Translations under genes and position numbers: made by a program | Source of the DNA: Cornus controversa | Taxonomy: Eukaryota > Streptophyta > Magnoliopsida > Cornales > Cornaceae | Assembly: GCA_026545225.1 (NCBI GenBank) | Contig: CM048853.1 | Span: forward strand, 18,373,255-18,437,254 | Direction: 5' to 3' | DNA length: 64,000 nt | Part shown: in pieces, positions 51,701-57,700 of the stretch | How positions within the stretch are numbered: position 1 is the stretch's first letter | How the letters are laid out: the number at the start of each line of letters is the position of its first letter | Notes under the pieces: model-generated | What the model saw: the letters and a program-made list of their open reading frames with translations, nothing else | What the model was told of the DNA's origin: nothing | Database searches by the model: none

Positions 51701-54700
51701 GCACACACCAAATAAAATTAAGAACACAATATTTTAAGAGATAAATTGAGATAAGGATTTGAGAATTCCAGGATCCCCTTCATTCACCTTTTAAAGATAT
51801 TACTCCTAATTTAATGGTAACTTTTTCAATAGATTTTCCTCAAAGCAATACAAGGGAAGATAGGTCAGTAGTTTGACTAAAATTATGATCATAGACAGAG
51901 CAGAATAGCGAGGTAAGACTAGTGCATCAGATCCAAAAAAGTTGGGATAATACTTTGTTGAGTTGAATTAAGTGCAACTTGAGTAGATGCCATTTTAATG
52001 AAACACTGGTAAAAATGCCATTACCCAGTGTTGGCTTGCCAAGTAGGATGCCAGGAGACTGGATTCAACCCAAATCTAAACTTCATGTTATTTGCATAAA
52101 GTGCTTACTCAGACTTCAAACCAGTTATAACACTTAGTAAATCAAGTTTTTACCATTGCACCAAGCAATGGCCCCTAAATTGAAGATGAACTATGAAAAC
52201 CATATCAATATTGTTCTGTATAAAGAATAATAGAGTTAGGCAGATAAGAAGCTTTGAGAGAGAGAGAGAAAGGCAATTAGGGTTTTCCTTGTTCTAGGGT
52301 TTCTTAGGTGGGGAAGACGAAGGCTTTTCAGCATGGAGGGGGGATCAAACCTTCTCCACACAACTACTGGCGGTTACTGTTGGCCAGCCAGTGTCTCCTC
52401 TACGTATGTCATGGAGAAAACTCTAACAGTGCTAAAAAGAATTCGTTTGTTAATCTAACTACTCATGAAGGTACTCGGAAGGATTCTATGATCACCATTA
52501 TGGATGAAGATGTTGCTGATGAAGTTAGTTATTGGGAGAAATCCATATTGGGATATGTTATGGGGAAGAAGCCGTATTTCCCATTTTCTGAAAAGTTTGT
52601 CAAGCGCAAATGGGGAGAGAGTTTGAAGGTGGTGTCATTGCATGATGGCTTTTTTATGGTGCGATTTGATAAAAAGGAAAGGATGGAGACTGTGTTACAA
52701 AGGATGCATACATTTGAAGGTCGTCCGATCATTGTCAAGAAATGGGAGAAAACTGTGAATCTTGGACGAGATATCTTGGGTTCTATCCCTATCTGGCTCA
52801 AGGTAAATGGTCTGCCCATACATTGTCAATGTAAGGTTATTTTGTCAAAGATTTGTTCTCTTTTTTTGAAGCCTTTGTTTCTTGATGATTCTTTGTCAAG
52901 GGAACTTGCACAGTATGTAAGGGTTGTGGTGGAGGTTAAAGTGCATGAGATACTCCCGGAGAAGTTAACTATCCTTGTTCATGGAAAGGAATGTGGGATT
53001 ACATTTGAGTATGAGTGGAAGCCGCAGGTGTGCTCACACTGTAAGTGCATGGATCATCTGGTTGTTCAATGTCCTTTGAAGTTTCCTGAATCCAAAAAAC
53101 AGAAGAGTCAAGGAGTATGGATTGTAAAGAGAAAAGGGAAGGAGGTTATGCATGGTGATCTTGAGAGGGCTAGTGCACACACACCTGTTGTTAATCAAGA
53201 TGTTCAACATGATGAGGTGCTTCCCATATCAGAAAACCCATTTAACGTTCTCCAATTGGGTGGTGATTCTGAGGAAGCTTTTAATCAAGATGGTGTAGGA
53301 ACTCATAGTGGAGATGCACTGGATCCTGTTTCAGAGTCCCATGTTGTAAATGAGGACGGTGTTTTGCCTGAAGATGGGGTGTTTGATGAAATTTCCAAAC
53401 AGGTTGTTCCTTCTGTGAATTCTGCTGGGGTTACTTCTAGCCCACGTTTTTCTACTTTGCCTTCCAAGAAGGCTTCTGATGCTTTCGTGGATGGTAAGGA
53501 GAAGTTGGTTTGGTGGACAATGTGCACATAAGGAATTATAAATCTGGAAAGAAGGGTAACAAAGCTAAGCAAACAGCTGTGATTACTGAGAGAGTTACTA
53601 GAAGCAAGGTGGGGTCCATCCCTCAGAATTTAAATCAGTCCTCATGATCTGTTGCTGGAATGTGAGGGGCTTGAATAAGCCTAGAAGGCAGAGGTAAAGC
53701 TTTGGTTAGACTCTAATTGTGCTCAGTTTGTGTGTTTGGTGGAGACTAGGGTTAGAAGTTGTTCTTTTGATCGTATTACAAGTAGAATTAGGAGAAATTG
53801 GAGGTGGTTAAATAATTATTTATAACTCTCATGAGTTGGGTAGGATTTGGGTGGGATGGAACCCTTTGTTTTTTACAGTGGATATGCTGCATGAAGGTGA
53901 CCAAAGTATGCTGTTGAAGGTCAGTTCTGAGCAGAGTGATGAAATTTTCTACTGCTCACCTGTGTATGCTTCTAATTTAGCCACTGAAAGCAAGAGATTG
54001 TGGGACGTTATCATTAATTATTCCACTTTGGTGGCAGGACCTTGGATGACTATGGGAGACTGGAATTCTGTCAGATTTCATGGTGATAAAAGATGTGGTG
54101 AGAGAGTTCCTCAAGCTGTTTTGGATATTTTCAATGATATACTCCAGAATGCAGGCCTTTTGGAGTTATCTATTTCTAATGGTAGCTGGACTTGGTCAAT
54201 AGACAGGGTATTAGCAGGAGAATTTTTTCCAAGCTGGATAGGGTCTTTGTTAATGTTGATTGGTTGTCTCAAATGCATGGGACTAAGGCATATCTAACCG
54301 CTGCTAATTGCTCAGACCATCATGGTTTGGTGATCAGTGTGGCCAGGAATTTTACAAGTGAGACCAAGCCTTTTAAGATGCTTAAGGTTTGGTGCTTACA
54401 GCAAGGGGTCTTTTCTATTGTGCAGGAAGCTTGGAAGTAGGTTGATTGGAGTCCTCTTCACAGACTGCAGAAGAAGCTCAGGAATGTGAAAGCTGCTATC
54501 AAGAGCTGGAATAAAAATTATTTTGGACATGTTGGAGAAAAAGTTATTAAAGCTAGGCAAAATTTGGAAACTATTCAAATGAGTGTGCTTAGTGACTCTT
54601 CCAATGAGTTATTTGAGGAAGAAAAGGAAGCTAGAGAATATCTGGAGGCTGATTTGACTGACCAGGAGGTGTTGTTTGCTCAGAAGTCAAGAGTGACATG

Positions 54701-57700
54701 GCTTAAAGATCGTGACAGATGTACTTCATTTTTTCATCAAAAGATGCAGCAGCACAGGAATTTCAATGCCATTACTATTCTGGAAGATTGCAATGGGCAG
54801 AGATCTTCTGATCCTAGCATTATTAAGGAGTGGATCATTGATTATTATCAACAGCTGTTTGCTATGAGGAGTGCTGTTCACAATGATTTGCTTCAACCTA
54901 GAAGGAGTCTTTCTTTGGATGATGATGTTCTCCTTGAGGGTGAGATCACGTATGATGAAATTAAAGGAGTGGTGATGGCTTTTATCCCTGATAAGGCCCC
55001 TGTGCCTGATGGTTTTCATCTAGATTTTTTCAAACTTACCAGACAATCATTGACAGGGACTTGGTGAGGGCAGTCCAGCACTTTTTCTCTCATTCTTCTC
55101 TTCCAACTGGAGTAGCGCTTTGATTACTTTGATACCCAAGAAGAATAATGCAGTAAAGGTCAGTGAGTTTAGGCCTATTTCTTTGTATAATTTTGTATAT
55201 AAAAAATCACACAGATTATGGCAAACAGGCTTTGTACTGTTTTATCAAATCTGGTTGGGAATGAGTAGTGTGCTTTCATTCAGGGTAGGAGGGTGCAGGA
55301 TGCTATGATTATAGCTCATGAGTTGGTCAAGGATATCAACTGCAGTAAGCATTCAACTTTAGTTTTGAAAATTGATTTAATGAAGGCTTATGATTCAGTT
55401 TCATGGGACTTTTTGTTGAAGCTGCTTAATTTGTATGGGTTTGGGAGCAAGTGGATTGGCAGGGTTTCTGCTTGTTTAAGTTCTACTAGATACTCTGTGT
55501 TGATCAATGGTTCTCCAAATTGTTTCTTTCAACCGAGTAGAGGGCTTAGGCAAGGCTGTCCTTTGTCTCCTATGCTCTTTACTTTGGTGACTCAGTATTT
55601 CTCAAGTTTGTTGGACAGAGAAGTGAATAATGGTGCACTTCAAGTGTCTAATTCAGCTAGAAAGGTTAACTCTTCTCTTTGTCATATTTTCTTTGCTGAT
55701 GATTTGATGATGGTTTGTAAGGCTTCCATATCAAATGCTTCAGCAATTTCAAGACTGCTTCAATAGATTGAGTTTCAGACTGGTTTTGAAGTGAATAAAG
55801 AGAAGAGTTGTGTTTTCTTTTCTAAAGCTGTGAAGACGAAGAGAGGAATTATGACAATTCTGCAATGTAGGAGGGATAAGTTGCCTTTGAAACATCTTGG
55901 TTTGCCTTTGTGTAGTCATGCTTTAAAGAAGGCCAATTGCAAGGATCTGTTGGATAAAATTTCAAACAAAATTTCTGTTTGGAGTAATAAACTTCTGTTT
56001 CTTGCAGGTAAGTTGGATCTTTTGAGAGCTGTTGTCACTCCTGTTATTTATTTCTGGTGTAATGTTTTCAATATTCCAGTTGCTGTGATAAATCAAATTC
56101 AGAAGATGTGCAGAGACTTCCTTTGGGGCAGTACAGATGATGCAAAGAAGCTTCATTTGTTGAATTGGAATCAGGTTACAAAAACTAATGCTGAAGGAGG
56201 TTTTGGTATTAGGAGGATCTCAGATATACAAGTTGCTGCTAAATGTGCTCGTCTGGGATTTTCTTCTCAGTAAGGACAGATTACGGGTTCCATGGTTCAA
56301 AAAATAAATATGAATCTGTAACCACTTATTGGGCTGCTATTCCACCTTCTACTCATTCAGTTATTTGGAAGGCTATGTTGGCAGTTAGGGACACTGTAAT
56401 GGCTAATTTTTCTTACCATACTGGAAATGGTCAGTCTATCCTGCTATTCCTAGATCCCTGGTGTAATGGTCAAACCTTATATCAAAGGTTTGGTCATAGA
56501 GTTATCAGGATGCTGCCATTGGGTAGAGATGCTCAGATGCAGAGATTGATTTTAAATGGTAGTTGGAATTGGGATTTGTTGCAGAATTATGATTTTCAGC
56601 AGTTGAGGGAATTTCTTTCTTCTGCTACTGTCCATGGTGGGGAGGATAAATGTCTATGGAATGGAGGGAATTTTACTTTTAAAAGAGCTTGGCAAAGTTG
56701 CAGATCTATTTATGAAGAGGTGTTCTTGTATAAATTATGCTGGAATAAAGGTAGACCTAGATGTTCGGTTACTTCTGCTCTGGCTATGCTGGATAAGCTT
56801 CCTTCTAATGTTAACTTACTTGGTGCTGCCTCCTTTTTGTTCTGACTGTTGGCATGATCTGAATTCTAGGAGGCAGCATATTTGCTTCTCTTGTCCATTT
56901 GCTAAGGGTGTTTGGTTGTGGCTAAATGAGGTTCTTCATTGGGATATGCCTTCTTTTGAGGGTGAAGGGACTGATCAATTCTTTCTTTTCAGCAAGTGGT
57001 TCTGGGATAAATTCCATTTCTTCAAGATCTGCAAGATGATCTTTTCTGCAGCAATGTGGGGTATTTGGCAAGAGAGGAATACCAGGTTGCATGTTGGCTC
57101 TATGAGATCTGCTTATGTGTTAGCAAGGACTATTTTGTTTGATGTTTTTTATGCAGCCTCCACTACTATTGAAATTTATGTTTTTTCTTTGTTTGGAAGC
57201 CTTGTTGGCTTTTTATTGAGGGCTAAGAAGCATGGACACGGATACGGGACACGGGTACGACACGACACGGACACGGCGACACGACAAATTTCAAAAAAAC
57301 AGGACACGACACGGCGGGGATACGACTATGAAATAATATATTAATATATATTCAACAAGTTAACCAATATCCACAATATCATAAATTTAACAATAAAAAA
57401 ATAATAAATCACACAAATACTTCAATTTATTATCAAGTAATTAATGTATTTTCAAAAAGGATGTTCATTATATTGGCTTTTTTATTTTTTTTGTTTCTAA
57501 ATTTATTATTTAGGAATTTTATCTAACTATTTTTTATTTTTAAAATTTTTTATTTTAGAAAATACTATATTTATATAGAAAAGGGCATAATAGTCATATT
57601 AAATAATATATGTCATTATAGTTATTTCAAGGGGTCAATATGTCAATTTTTAGAAGATGAGGGGCTGAAATGCTAAAAAAAATAATTCAAATGGGTCTTT

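Larger units (their letters stand above)
45612..51792 (-). mobile_element. Ty3/gypsy, Tat-like retrotransposon, deleted, minus strand
   Basis: The 3' LTR is 45612-46021; the 5' LTR is represented only by 51655-51792. On the minus strand, gag starts at 51586, followed by a zinc-knuckle and protease region (50132-50755) and the start of RT (49260-49667). The rest of RT, RNase H and integrase is missing. Between the truncated pol and the 3' LTR are tandem repeats (48733-49165) and a long region readable on the opposite strand (46280-48267). That layout resembles Tat-lineage elements such as Grande and Retand, which carry antisense ORFs there; the lineage assignment is an inference. Confidence 0.75.
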